Below, in pieces: positions 21,856-30,500 of a DNA stretch of 64,000 bases. A program made the position numbers and the translations under genes. Origin of the DNA: Ectothiorhodospira sp. BSL-9 (lineage in GTDB: Bacteria > Pseudomonadota > Gammaproteobacteria > Ectothiorhodospirales > Ectothiorhodospiraceae); NCBI RefSeq assembly GCF_001632845.1, contig NZ_CP011994.1, forward strand, positions 496,001 to 560,000, in the 5' to 3' direction. Under the pieces are notes generated by a model. The model worked only from the letters and a program-made list of their open reading frames with translations. It ran no database searches and was not told where the DNA came from. The stretch's first letter is position 1. Every line of letters begins with the position of its first letter.

Positions 21856-23232
21856 TCACCGCAGATGCCCTTCGAAGTAGCCCGGCGGATCATCCGGATC
21901 GATGGGCTGTGGGTCCAGCCAGGCCACGGTGCGTTGATCCGGGTCGAAATAGCGCTGCGCCACCTCCTGTACCTGCTCGGCCGTGACCGCCCTCACCCGC
22001 TCGGCGAAACGCTCACCCTCCTCCCAGGACAACCCCACGCTCTCCAGCATGCCCAGTTGCATGGCCTGACCCTGGATGGAATCCCGGCGGTACACATCCC
22101 TTGCCACCACCTGGGCCTTCACCCGCTCCAGTTCCGACTCGCTGATGGGTTCGTCCTTGAGTCGCTCCAGGGCCTCGATCAGGGCCTGCTCCACCTCGTC
22201 CCGATCCGCATCGGCAGAGGGCGTGGCACGCACGGTGAACAGGTTGTCCAGACGCGAGAACGGCGTGTAGCTCACCCCGGCAGAGGCCACCAGTTCCCGC
22301 TCCCGCTCCAGTTCCCTGGGAATGCGGGCACTCTCGCCGCCATCCAGCACGCCGGCGGCCACCAGCAGGGCATAGGGCTCCCAGGACTCTTCAGCCGTGA
22401 GCAGTACCGGCACCTTGTAACCCATGAGCAACTGCGGCACCCGGGCCGGGGCCTTCACGGTAATGCGCCGCTCACCCAACTGGCGGGTCTCGGTGCGGGA
22501 TTTCACCTGGGGCAGGTCCCGGGCGGGGATGTCGCCGAAACGGGCCTTGGCCATCTCGTGCACCCGGTCGGGTTCCACATCCCCCACCACCACGAGGATG
22601 GCGTTATTGGGGGCATACCAACGGTCATACCAGTCGCGCAGGTCGGCCACGGTGTATTCGTCGATATCCACCATCCAGCCGATCACTGGAATGCCATAGG
22701 GGCTGTTGAGCCAGGCGGTGGCATTGAAGTGCTCCCGGGTCAGGGCATTGGGGTTGTCCTCGGTGCGCAGCCGGCGCTCCTCGCGCACCACCCGCATCTC
22801 CTGGATGAACTCATCCTCGGGCAGGGCCAGGTTCTGCATCCGGTCCGCCTCCAGTTCCAGGGCCCGGTCCAGGTGGTCGGCCGCAAGTTGCTGAAAGTAG
22901 GCGGTGTAGTCGCGACTGGTGAAGGCATTCTCGCGCCCCCCCAGTTCGGCGATGATGCGGGAGAACTCCCCGGCGGGGTAGTCCTCGGTGCCCTTGAACA
23001 TCATGTGCTCCAGGGCGTGGGAGATCCCGGTGATGCCTCCATGTTCATGACTCGAACCCACCCGATACCAGACCATGGATGACACCACGGGCGCCCGGGT
23101 GTCGGGGCGCACCAGCACCTTCATGCCGTTGTCCAGCTCATATTCAAAGACGTCGCTCCCTGACTCGGCCAGCGCGGGGCCATTGCCGAACAGGAGCAGT
23201 GCAAAGCAAAGCAGCAGGGCCTTCTGTTTCAT
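21856..23232 (-). CDS. M16-family zinc peptidase (catalytic)
   Basis: A 458-aa periplasmic zinc protease with signal peptide MKQKALLLCFALLLFGNGPALA. The inverted zinc motif H72-x-x-E75-H76 is in GISHALEHMMFKGT, with RENAFTSRDYTAYFQ and the distal glutamate region ELEADRMQNL following, as in active M16 enzymes. It is upstream of a non-catalytic paralogue, with a gap of about 95 bp if the second gene starts at 21760. The pair lies divergent to ftsY, a conserved neighbourhood. Substrates are unknown. Confidence 0.9.
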   Translation of the reverse strand: MKQKALLLCFALLLFGNGPALAESGSDVFEYELDNGMKVLVRPDTRAPVVSSMVWYRVGSSHEHGGITGISHALEHMMFKGTEDYPAGEFSRIIAELGGRENAFTSRDYTAYFQQLAADHLDRALELEADRMQNLALPEDEFIQEMRVVREERRLRTEDNPNALTREHFNATAWLNSPYGIPVIGWMVDIDEYTVADLRDWYDRWYAPNNAILVVVGDVEPDRVHEMAKARFGDIPARDLPQVKSRTETRQLGERRITVKAPARVPQLLMGYKVPVLLTAEESWEPYALLVAAGVLDGGESARIPRELERERELVASAGVSYTPFSRLDNLFTVRATPSADADRDEVEQALIEALERLKDEPISESELERVKAQVVARDVYRRDSIQGQAMQLGMLESVGLSWEEGERFAERVRAVTAEQVQEVAQRYFDPDQRTVAWLDPQPIDPDDPPGYFEGHLR

Positions 23233-23294
23233 TTCGGCAGACGTTCCTCAGTGGTAGGATGTGGCAACTCGATCACCATAGACCTTCTCAACCC

Positions 23295-24871
23295 ATGTTC
23301 GGTTTCCGAAAAAAGAAAAAGCCCGCAGAGCCCACCCAGGCTCCGAAGCCTTCCGAGGCCCCCAAGCCTTCCGAGGCAGGCGAGAGCTTCGAGGCCCTGG
23401 AGATCATCGAGGCCCCCGAGAGTATCAGGTCTCCCAGACGGGACAAGGCCGGTCCGGGAGCTAAGGATGCGCCCAGGCCGGAGCCGGAGTCCGCGAAGGC
23501 CGCCAAGCCCGAGGCCCAGCCACCCCAGCCCACAAAGGCTGCGGAAACCAGGCCGTCGACCGCGAAGGCCGAAGCCCCATCGTCCTCTGGTGCCTCTCCA
23601 TTCGCGGCCAAGGGCCGCTCCCACACGTCCCCACCCGACACCCCCCGGGAGCAACTCCCGCCCGCGAAGCCGGAACCCAACAAGGCCGCCGCACCCCAGT
23701 CCCAGCCCGCCAAGCCCCCCGAAGCGCCGCGGGAGCAGCCCCCGGCCACGAAGCCGGAGCCCAGCAAGGCCGCCACAGCCCAGGCCCAGCCCGCCCCCCC
23801 CCCGAAGCACGGCGGGAGCAGCCCCCGGCCGCGAAGCCGGAACTCAACAAGACTGCCTCCCCCCAGGCCCAGCCTCCTCAGCCCTCAAAGACCGAGGAAG
23901 CCAAGCCCGCCACCGGGGAAGAAGTCCCCACCAGCAAGTCCGGCCTCTTCTCTCGCCTGCGCAAGGGGCTGTCCAAGACATCCTCCACCCTCACCGAGGG
24001 CATGGCCGGACTGGTCATGGGCAAGAAGGCCATCGACGATGAACTACTGGAGGAACTGGAAACCCGCCTGCTGATGGCCGACGTGGGCATCGAGGCCACC
24101 GAAGAGATCCTGGACAACCTCACCACCCGGGTGGCCCGCAAGGAACTCAAAGATGCCGAGGCCCTGGTCAAGGCCCTTGAAGCCGCCATGGTGGACGTGC
24201 TCGAGCCGGTACAGGCGCCCCTGAAGATCGACCGTGACCACAAGCCCTACGTCATCCTGGTGCTGGGCATCAACGGCTCCGGCAAGACCACCACCATCGG
24301 CAAGCTTACCCACCGCCTGCGGTCCCAGGGCCTGTCGGTGATGCTGGCCGCTGGCGACACCTTCCGTGCCGCCGCCGTGGAACAGCTGCAGACCTGGGGC
24401 GAACGCAATCAGGCCCCGGTGATCTCCCAGGGCAAGGGCGCCGACTCCGCCTCGGTGATCTACGATGGCGTGCAGGCCGCCAAGGCCCGCGGCATGGACG
24501 TGCTCATCGCCGACACCGCCGGTCGGCTGCACACCCAGACCAATCTCATGGACGAACTCAAGAAGGTCAAACGGGTCATCCAGCGCCTGGAACCGGAAGC
24601 CCCCCACGAGATCCTGCTGGTGGTGGACGGCGGCACCGGCCAGAACGCCCTCAACCAGGCCCAGGACTTCGACCTGGCCATGGGTGTGACCGGCATTGCC
24701 GTCACCAAGCTGGACGGCACCGCCAAGGGCGGCATCCTGTTTGCCATGGCCCAGAAGGTGGGCATCCCGGTGCGCTTCATCGGCGTGGGGGAAAGCATCG
24801 AGGATCTGCGCGAGTTCGACGCCAAGGACTTTGCCCGGGCATTGCTGTCGGATGGCGCTCAGAAGGAGTGA
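23295..24871 (+). CDS. ftsY: Signal recognition particle receptor FtsY (frameshifted as read)
   Basis: Membrane-associated SRP receptor GTPase for co-translational targeting. Begins MFGFRKKKKPAEPTQ; an acidic/Pro-Ala-rich A domain with imperfect repeats (REQLPPAKPEP, REQPPATKPEP) follows. The NG domain has LGINGSGKTTTIGKL, AAGDTFRAAAVEQL, DTAGR and TKLDGTAKGG. The first part is in one frame and the NG domain in another. Frames switch at a C10 run (23794-23803); one extra C would restore a single 525-aa protein, and the repeat reads EARREQPPAAKPE after correction. An internal ATG at 24002 could start the NG domain alone. An in-frame palindromic repeat lies at 23575-23624. Followed by ftsE and ftsX. 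Confidence 0.92.
23575..23624 (+). repeat. 50-bp interspersed repeat inside ftsY, copy C
   Basis: Shares 44 of 50 bases with 28760-28809 inside ccoI. Its 3' half is the CATTCGCGGCC palindrome (23599-23624). Read in frame it encodes APSSSGASPFAAKGRSH in the disordered A domain of FtsY. Confidence 0.85.
23794..23803 (+). other. C10 homopolymer at the ftsY frameshift
   Basis: Ten consecutive C bases after a G. Eleven would keep the FtsY A domain and NG domain in one frame. Total length 23295-24871 is 1577 bases, one short of a multiple of three. Confidence 0.9.
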
Positions 24872-24898
24872 CGGCGCCCCCGGCGCCACCCCCAATCC

Positions 24899-25573
24899 AT
24901 GATCCACCTGAAGAACGTCACCAAGCGTTATCCCACCGGCCATGAGGCCCTGTCCCGCATCAATCTCAAGCTGGACAAGGGCGCCATGGCCTTTCTCACC
25001 GGCCACTCCGGAGCCGGCAAGAGCACCCTGCTCAAGCTGATCGCCCTGATCGAGCGGCCCACCCGCGGCCGGCTCATCGTCAACGATCAGGACCTGGCCG
25101 ACCTCGCTCCCCGGCAGGTGCCGTACTTCCGTCGCCAGATCGGCATCATTTTCCAGGATCACCACCTGCTGCACGATCGCAGCGTCTTCGACAACGTGGC
25201 CCTGCCGCTGGTGATCCAGGGCTACCGACAGCACGAGATCGCCCGCCGCGCCCGGGCCGCCCTGGACCGGGTTGGCCTGCTGCACAAGGAAGGCGCCGCG
25301 CCCATCACCCTCTCCAGCGGAGAGCAGCAGCGGGTGGGCATCGCCCGGGCCGTGGTGCATAAACCGGCCATCCTGCTGGCCGACGAACCCACCGGCAATC
25401 TGGACCCGGACCTGTCCCGGGAGATCATGGAGCTGTTCATCCGCTTCAACCAGGTGGGCACCACGGTGATGATCGCCAGCCACGACCTGGAACTCATCTC
25501 CAGCCTGGGCAAGCCCATGGTGAGACTGCATGAGGGGCGTTTGCAGCTGCAGCGCCAGCCGGAGCCCGCATGA
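24899..25573 (+). CDS. ftsE: Cell division ATP-binding protein FtsE
   Basis: A 224-aa ABC ATPase that, with FtsX, controls periplasmic amidase activation at the septum. Walker A GHSGAGKST at residues 35-43, Q-loop IIFQDHHLL, signature LSSGEQQRVGIARA and Walker B ILLADEPTGNLDP with the H-loop ASHDLEL. Starts MIHLKNVTKRYP. It lies 27 bp after ftsY and overlaps the ftsX start by 4 bp, the classic ftsYEX order. Confidence 0.97.
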   Translation: MIHLKNVTKRYPTGHEALSRINLKLDKGAMAFLTGHSGAGKSTLLKLIALIERPTRGRLIVNDQDLADLAPRQVPYFRRQIGIIFQDHHLLHDRSVFDNVALPLVIQGYRQHEIARRARAALDRVGLLHKEGAAPITLSSGEQQRVGIARAVVHKPAILLADEPTGNLDPDLSREIMELFIRFNQVGTTVMIASHDLELISSLGKPMVRLHEGRLQLQRQPEPA

Positions 25574-26529
25574 GGTCGCGCCGTCGTCTCAGCCGGCCCA
25601 CCATGCATGCCCGCTTCCAGGCCTACGGCATCAATCATCTGCGGGCCTTGGTGTTCAGCCTGGGCAAGCTCTACCGGGCCCCGTTCTCCAGCCTGCTCAC
25701 CCTGATGGTGATCGCCATTGCGCTCACCCTGCCCAGCATCCTGTATCTCATCCTGGCCAACCTGCAGCAGGTCACCCCCCAGTGGGATCGCAGCGCGCAG
25801 ATCTCCGTGTTCCTGGAGTCATCCGTGGCGGATGAGGACGTCCCGGCCCTGGCCACCCGTCTGGCCCAGCGATCCGACGTGGCCGCCACCGAAGGCATCA
25901 CCCGCGATCAGGCCCTGGAGGAATTCCGCGCCCACTCCGGTTTTGGCGACGCCGTGGATGCCCTGGGGGAGAATCCGCTGCCGGCCGTCATCCTGATCAC
26001 TCCGGCCCTGGACACCCAATCCCCGGCCAATCTGGAAGCCCTGGTGGCATCCCTGAACGAACTGGCCGAGGTGGACAGCGCCAGCCTGGACATGCAGTGG
26101 GTGCAGCGCCTGTACGCCATCATGGAAACCCTGGAACGCACCACCCTCATCCTGGCCCTGCTGCTGGGCCTGGGGGTGATCCTGGTGGTGGGCAACACCA
26201 TCCGTCTGGACATCCAGAGCCGTCGCGAGGAGATCGAGGTAGCCAAACTGGTGGGCGCCACCGACGCCTTCATCCGCCGCCCGTTCCTGTACGGCGGCCT
26301 CTGGCTGGGCCTGGGCGGCGCCCTCACCGCCCTGCTCATCGTTGCCATCACCCGCCTCCTCCTCACCCCCCCGGTCCAGGACCTGGCCGCCCTCTACGGC
26401 GGTCAGTTCGGCATCCGCGGCCTCACCGCCCCCGACACCCTCACCCTCCTCGCCACCGGCGCCATCCTCGGCCTGGCCGGCTCCTGGGTCACCGTAGGCC
26501 GCCACCTCCGCGACATCGAGCCCTCCTGA
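25570..26529 (+). CDS. ftsX: Cell division protein FtsX
   Basis: A 319-aa inner-membrane partner of FtsE. An N-terminal cytoplasmic stretch and a first membrane helix (LLTLMVIAIALTLPSILYLI) precede a large periplasmic domain (about residues 65-180). Three C-terminal helices follow (ILALLLGLGVILVVGNT, GGLWLGLGGALTALLIVA, LTLLATGAILGLAGS). The loop RLDIQSRREEIEVAKLVGAT is highly typical. The start overlaps the ftsE stop by 4 bp. Confidence 0.96.
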   Translation: MRSRRRLSRPTMHARFQAYGINHLRALVFSLGKLYRAPFSSLLTLMVIAIALTLPSILYLILANLQQVTPQWDRSAQISVFLESSVADEDVPALATRLAQRSDVAATEGITRDQALEEFRAHSGFGDAVDALGENPLPAVILITPALDTQSPANLEALVASLNELAEVDSASLDMQWVQRLYAIMETLERTTLILALLLGLGVILVVGNTIRLDIQSRREEIEVAKLVGATDAFIRRPFLYGGLWLGLGGALTALLIVAITRLLLTPPVQDLAALYGGQFGIRGLTAPDTLTLLATGAILGLAGSWVTVGRHLRDIEPS

Positions 26530-26536
26530 AGGGACA

Positions 26537-26607
26537 CAAAAAAGGGGACGGACACCTTTTCTGTGCGCGCCACTGGCGCGCGGAAAAGGTGTCCGTCCCC
26601 TTTTTTG
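26537..26607. repeat. Palindromic element, copy 3 (GGGGACGGACACC variant)
   Basis: A 71-bp inverted repeat just after the ftsX stop. Arms read GGGGACGGACACC instead of GGGGACAGACACC, with the change compensated on the other arm (GGTGTCCGTCCCC). Inner arms GCGCGCC/GGCGCGC surround ACT. A run of six T follows on the plus strand, so it could end ftsYEX transcription. Confidence 0.9.
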
Positions 26608-26628
26608 CGTCAGGAACTCCACTCCCCC

Positions 26629-26658
26629 TTAGCACTCCAACGAGCAGACTGCTAAAAT
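26629..26658 (+). promoter_or_regulatory. CIRCE-like HrcA operator overlapping the rpoH promoter
   Basis: TTAGCACTC (26629-26637), nine bases, then GACTGCTAA (26647-26655). The consensus CIRCE is TTAGCACTC-N9-GAGTGCTAA, so the left arm is perfect and the right arm has one mismatch. It covers a plausible sigma-70 promoter, TTAGCA at 26629-26634 and TAAAAT at 26653-26658 with 18 bp between, so HrcA binding would block RNA polymerase. Confidence 0.75.
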
Positions 26659-26694
26659 CACGACATTCCAGCAGGAATGGGGAGGACGCCAACG

Positions 26695-27552
26695 ATGAAC
26701 ACCGCGCTAGTCGCCACAAAAGACAATCTGGCCGTACCGGTCGGCAACCTGGAAAGCTACATTCAGGCGGTCGGCCAGTTGCACGTTCTGGAGGCCGATG
26801 ACGAGAAGGCCCTGGCCCGTCGCCTGCGCGACCACCAGGACCTGGAGGCTGCGCGTACCCTTGTGATGCACAACCTTCGGTTCGTGGTGCATATCGCGCG
26901 GGGCTATTCCGGTTACGGATTGGGCCTGGGCGATCTGATTCAGGAGGGCAACATCGGCCTCATGAAGGCGGTGAAGCGCTTTGATCCGGAGATGAACGTG
27001 CGCCTGATCTCCTTCGCCGTGCACTGGATCCGGGCCGAGATCCATGAATTCGTGCTGCGCAACTGGCGCATCGTCAAGGTGGCCACCACCAAGGCGCAGC
27101 GCAAGTTGTTCTTCAACCTGCGCAGCGCCAAGCAGCGCCTGGGCTGGTTCAATCAGAGTGAAGTGGAAACCGTGGCCCGGGACCTGGGCGTCACCCCCCG
27201 CGAGGTCATGGAGATGGAATCGCGCATGGCCGGCCAGGACATGAGCTTCGACCCGGAACCCCGGGACGAAGACACCCCCTACCTGCCCCCTTCGGAGTCC
27301 CTGACCGACCAGACCGACGATCCGGCCCAGGCTTTGGAACGCAGCGACTGGGACAGCTACCACCACACCCGCCTGCAGCAGGCCATGGAGGCCCTGGACG
27401 ACCGCAGCCGCCAGATCCTGGCCCGCCGCTGGCTGGCCGAAGACAAGGCCACCCTGCACGAACTGGCCGCCGAATACAGCGTATCCGCCGAACGCATCCG
27501 GCAGCTGGAAAACAACGCCATCGGCAAGCTACGCAAGGCGATGGCCGCGTAA
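26695..27552 (+). CDS. rpoH: RNA polymerase heat-shock sigma factor sigma-32
   Basis: A 285-aa sigma-70-family factor for heat-shock genes. Region 2 reads [41 protein letters not shown] and the -10 recognition helix [23 protein letters not shown]. The RpoH box [15 protein letters not shown], which sets it apart from other sigma factors, is intact. Region 4 ends in a helix-turn-helix ([20 protein letters not shown]). The start is the ATG at 26695 after GGGGAGGA; an ATG at 26677 overlaps that site. It is downstream of ftsYEX but has its own CIRCE-controlled promoter. Confidence 0.96.
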   Translation: MNTALVATKDNLAVPVGNLESYIQAVGQLHVLEADDEKALARRLRDHQDLEAARTLVMHNLRFVVHIARGYSGYGLGLGDLIQEGNIGLMKAVKRFDPEMNVRLISFAVHWIRAEIHEFVLRNWRIVKVATTKAQRKLFFNLRSAKQRLGWFNQSEVETVARDLGVTPREVMEMESRMAGQDMSFDPEPRDEDTPYLPPSESLTDQTDDPAQALERSDWDSYHHTRLQQAMEALDDRSRQILARRWLAEDKATLHELAAEYSVSAERIRQLENNAIGKLRKAMAA

Positions 27553-27558
27553 AGGCAC

Positions 27559-27655
27559 AAAAAGGGGAGCAAAAAGGGGACAGACACCTTTTCCAGGCGC
27601 GCCATCGGCGCGCGGAAAAGGTGTCTGTCCCCTTTTTGCTGTCCCCTTTTTGCTC
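27559..27655. repeat. Extended palindromic element, copy 4
   Basis: The usual element (inner arms GCGCGCC/GGCGCGC around ATC) carries an extra outer repeat on both sides: AAAAAGGGGAGC before it and GCTGTCCCCTTTTTGCTCC after it. It lies between rpoH and the convergent small ORF at the end of the cco locus. Confidence 0.88.
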
Positions 27656-27811
27656 CTATCCCAGCAGGATCACCGAGAAAAAGCTGAGCCAGGCCAGGAT
27701 GACCAGGGCTACCACAAAGGTCATGGCGCCGTTCTCGAAACTGAACATGGGGTGCCGGAGCACCGGTAGTCGGCGAACCGCCGCGATCCACTCATTCAAC
27801 CTGTCGATCAT
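27656..27811 (-). CDS. 51-aa single-span membrane protein coupled to ccoS
   Basis: A small frame starting MIDRLNEWIAAVRRLPVL and ending in a hydrophobic helix (MTFVVALVILAWLSFFSVILLG). Its ATG overlaps the ccoS stop (TGATG), and GAGGAGG lies about seven bases upstream, so it looks translated as the last gene of the cco operon. The N-terminus is amphipathic and basic; the protein ends within the helix. I do not recognise the family. Small single-helix subunits (for example CcoM) occur in some cbb3 oxidases, which makes an oxidase role possible but unproven. Confidence 0.6.
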   Translation of the reverse strand: MIDRLNEWIAAVRRLPVLRHPMFSFENGAMTFVVALVILAWLSFFSVILLG

Positions 27812-28008
27812 CACCTGTCCTCCTCGTGCTGTTCTCGCGATGCCGGATCCCGACGCGGGATCCTGGGATCATCGTCATCCATGAGGATCCGGTGGGCCGG
27901 ACCCTCCATGTCGTCGTACTGCCCGGCGCGCACCGTCCACAGGAAGGCTGCCAGGATCACTGCCATGAAGATGATCCCCAAGGGGATCAGCAGATACAGA
28001 ATGTTCAT
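27811..28008 (-). CDS. ccoS: cbb3 oxidase assembly protein CcoS
   Basis: A 65-aa protein with one N-terminal membrane helix (ILYLLIPLGIIFMAVILAAFLW) and the characteristic GQYDDMEGPAHRIL segment with an acidic tail. It is needed for cofactor insertion into cbb3 oxidase. The start overlaps the ccoI stop by 4 bp and its stop overlaps the 51-codon ORF. Confidence 0.93.
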   Translation of the reverse strand: MNILYLLIPLGIIFMAVILAAFLWTVRAGQYDDMEGPAHRILMDDDDPRIPRRDPASREQHEEDR

Positions 28009-30500
28009 GTGCCGTCACTCCCGCCCGTCAGGCCCTGGTCACGCAACCGCAGGGCATTCACCACCACCAGCAGCGAACTCAGGGACATCCCCAGCGCCGC
28101 AATCCAGGGGGTGATCAGCCCCACCGCTGCCACGGGCAATGCAATGGAATTGTAGCCAATGGCCCAGCCGATGTTCTGGCGGATCACCCTGCTCGTCTCC
28201 CGGGCCTTGTCCAGGCCCGCCGGCAGGACCGCCAGCTGATCCCGGTAGAGGATCATGTCGGCACTGGCCTGTGCCAGCTGCGTGCCCCCGGCCATAGCCA
28301 CCGATACCGTGGCCCGGGAGAGCACCGGCGCGTCATTGACCCCGTCACCCACCATGGCCACACGGGCACCCTCCGCCTCCAGGGCCTCCAGCGCTTCCAG
28401 CTTGTCGGCGGGCGTGAGCCCCCCCCGAGCATCGTCGATACCCAGTTCCCGGGCCAGACGTCTCACGGTAACCGGGTCATCACCCGAGAAGACATGCAGA
28501 TTCAGGCCGCGTTCCTTCAGGGCCTGCACGGTGAACAAGGCATCCGGGCGCAGCCGGTCCTCCAGGGTGAACAGGGCCAGGGGGCCGGACTCGTCACCCA
28601 GGGCGATGACGGTGCCGTGGTGGGCGTGTTGGCGGGCCATGTCAAGAAGGTGGCCCCCTGCCTCGCCGCTGACCAGTTCGGCCACAAAGCGGGGACTGCC
28701 AAGGCGGACCCGTCTGCCATGGACCCAGCCCTCCACACCCAGACCCGGGAACGTCCGGGGCCCATCATCCTCCGGTGCCTCCCCCTTCGCGGCCAGGGGC
28801 CGCTCCCACGCACGTTCGCCTTCCGCCGCTTCCACCAACGCCCGCGCCACCGGATGTCCCGACCCCACCTCCAGCGCCGCCGCCATTTGCACACAACCGC
28901 TGCGATCCAACGACCCCAGCACCTCCACATCCCGAACACTCAGCCGCCCCTCGGTCAGGGTGCCCGTCTTGTCGAACACCATGTCGGTCACACTGGCCAG
29001 CCCCTCCAGGGCCTCACCCCGGGCCGTCAGCAACCCCCGACCAGTCAACGCCCCTGTCGCCGCCGTGATCGCTGCCGGCGTGGCCAGGGCCAGGGCGCAG
29101 GGGCAGCTCACCACCAGCATGGCCACCATCACCCAGAAGGCCCGGGCCGGGTCGATCCACCACCACCACACCAGGCCCACCAGGGCCGTCAGCACCAGCA
29201 CCGTCCCCACGAACCAGCCCGTGCCCCGCTCGGCCATCACCGCCAGGCGGGGCTTCTGGGTCTGGGCGCGGTCCAGCAGGCGCTGGATGGCCGAGAGCAC
29301 CGTGTCGGCGCCCACCTGCTCCACCCGCATCACCAGTGGGCTTTCCACATTCACCGTGCCCCCGGTCAACCCATCACCCCTGCCCCGCGCCCGGGGCAGG
29401 CTCTCCCCCGTCAGCAGGGATTCATCCACGCTGGAACGCCCGGACTCCACCACCCCATCGGCGGGCACCGGCTCCCCGGGGCGTATGCGCACCCGATCCC
29501 CCGGAGAGAGCTCCGTCACCGGCACCTGCTCCTCGCCCGTGTCGGTCAGGCGCGTGGCCACCGCCGGCAACAACCGCCCCAGGGCCTCCGTGGCCTGACC
29601 GGCCCGCTGGCGCGCCGCCATCTCCAGGTAACGCCCGGTGAGCAGGAAGAAGACAAACATGGTCACCGACTCGAAATACACATGCTCATGGCTGCCGGTG
29701 ACCGTGGCCCACACACTGGCCAGATAGGTGGAACCGATGGCCAGGGCCACCGGCACATCCATCCCCAAGCGACGCTGGCGCACATCCCGCCAGGCCGAGG
29801 TGAAGAAGCCGGCGCCGGCATACACCACCACCGGCGTGGCAATGAACAGGGCCACCCAGCGCAGGAAGTGCATCATGTCTTCCTGACCCGCCGCGCCATG
29901 CCCCAGCCACAGGGCCACGGCGATCATCATCACCTGCATCATGCCCAGCCCCGCCACCGCCAGGCGCCTCAGGGCCCGGTCCCGCTCCCGCTTGAACGAG
30001 GCCTCCTGACGCCCCGGGTCAAAGGGATGGGCCCGGTAACCGATCTCATGGACGGCCTGAAGGATTCGGCTAAGCTGAACCCGGCTGGTGTCCCAGCGCA
30101 CCCGCGCCCGATGCGTGGAATAGTTCACCGAGAAGTCCAGCACCCCGGGCAGGGCCTTCACGTGGCGCTCGCTCAACCACACACAGGCGGCACAGGTAAT
30201 GCCCTCCAGCATCAGCGAGGCTTCGCGCACATCTCCCTCGGCCACATGCACAAAGCTGCGCTGCACCTGCTCGGTGTCGTAAAGATCCAGACCGGCCAGG
30301 GGCGCCAGCGGGTCCGGCGGGCCGTCGGGGGTCTCGGTGCGATGCCGGTAATAATCCTCCAGACCGGCCTCGACGATGGCCCCGGCCACCGCCAGGCAAC
30401 CCGGACAACAAAAGGCCCGCTCCTCCCCCAGCACCACCCGACGAAATGCGCTGCCCCGGGGGACCGGCAGGCCGCAGTGGTAACAAGCTTCCCGGGTCAC
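28005..30500 (-). CDS. ccoI: Copper-translocating P1B-type ATPase for cbb3 oxidase assembly
   Basis: An 831-aa inner-membrane Cu(I) ATPase of the CcoI/FixI type that supplies copper for CuB. The N-terminal Cys cluster (CYHCGLP, FCCPGC) is typical of FixI. A heavy-metal domain has GITCAACVW, the ion-channel motif is CPCALALATPAA, the phosphorylation site DKTGTLT and the hinge GDGVNDAP. In the nucleotide-binding domain, near residues 564-581, a segment WERPLAAKGEAPEDDG is encoded by a palindromic repeat and is absent from family members as I know them. Overlaps ccoH and ccoS by 4 bp each. Confidence 0.93.
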   Translation of the reverse strand: MTREACYHCGLPVPRGSAFRRVVLGEERAFCCPGCLAVAGAIVEAGLEDYYRHRTETPDGPPDPLAPLAGLDLYDTEQVQRSFVHVAEGDVREASLMLEGITCAACVWLSERHVKALPGVLDFSVNYSTHRARVRWDTSRVQLSRILQAVHEIGYRAHPFDPGRQEASFKRERDRALRRLAVAGLGMMQVMMIAVALWLGHGAAGQEDMMHFLRWVALFIATPVVVYAGAGFFTSAWRDVRQRRLGMDVPVALAIGSTYLASVWATVTGSHEHVYFESVTMFVFFLLTGRYLEMAARQRAGQATEALGRLLPAVATRLTDTGEEQVPVTELSPGDRVRIRPGEPVPADGVVESGRSSVDESLLTGESLPRARGRGDGLTGGTVNVESPLVMRVEQVGADTVLSAIQRLLDRAQTQKPRLAVMAERGTGWFVGTVLVLTALVGLVWWWWIDPARAFWVMVAMLVVSCPCALALATPAAITAATGALTGRGLLTARGEALEGLASVTDMVFDKTGTLTEGRLSVRDVEVLGSLDRSGCVQMAAALEVGSGHPVARALVEAAEGERAWERPLAAKGEAPEDDGPRTFPGLGVEGWVHGRRVRLGSPRFVAELVSGEAGGHLLDMARQHAHHGTVIALGDESGPLALFTLEDRLRPDALFTVQALKERGLNLHVFSGDDPVTVRRLARELGIDDARGGLTPADKLEALEALEAEGARVAMVGDGVNDAPVLSRATVSVAMAGGTQLAQASADMILYRDQLAVLPAGLDKARETSRVIRQNIGWAIGYNSIALPVAAVGLITPWIAALGMSLSSLLVVVNALRLRDQGLTGGSDGT
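28760..28809 (+). repeat. 50-bp interspersed repeat inside ccoI, copy D
   Basis: 44 of 50 bases match the ftsY copy at 23575-23624, but the host gene reads it from the other strand. It encodes WERPLAAKGEAPEDDG in an N-domain loop of the copper ATPase. The 26-bp palindromic core is 28784-28809. Confidence 0.85.

Noticed and set aside
21760-21859. Palindromic repeat as part of the coding sequence of the second M16 gene
   Set aside because: The longer start would place the repeat in the protein, but a ribosome site and a normal signal peptide begin at 21760, so the repeat is more likely in the gap.
23045-23060. GACTCGAACCCACC resembling a tRNA T-arm
   Set aside because: It lies inside the M16 peptidase gene, and no cloverleaf can be drawn around it.
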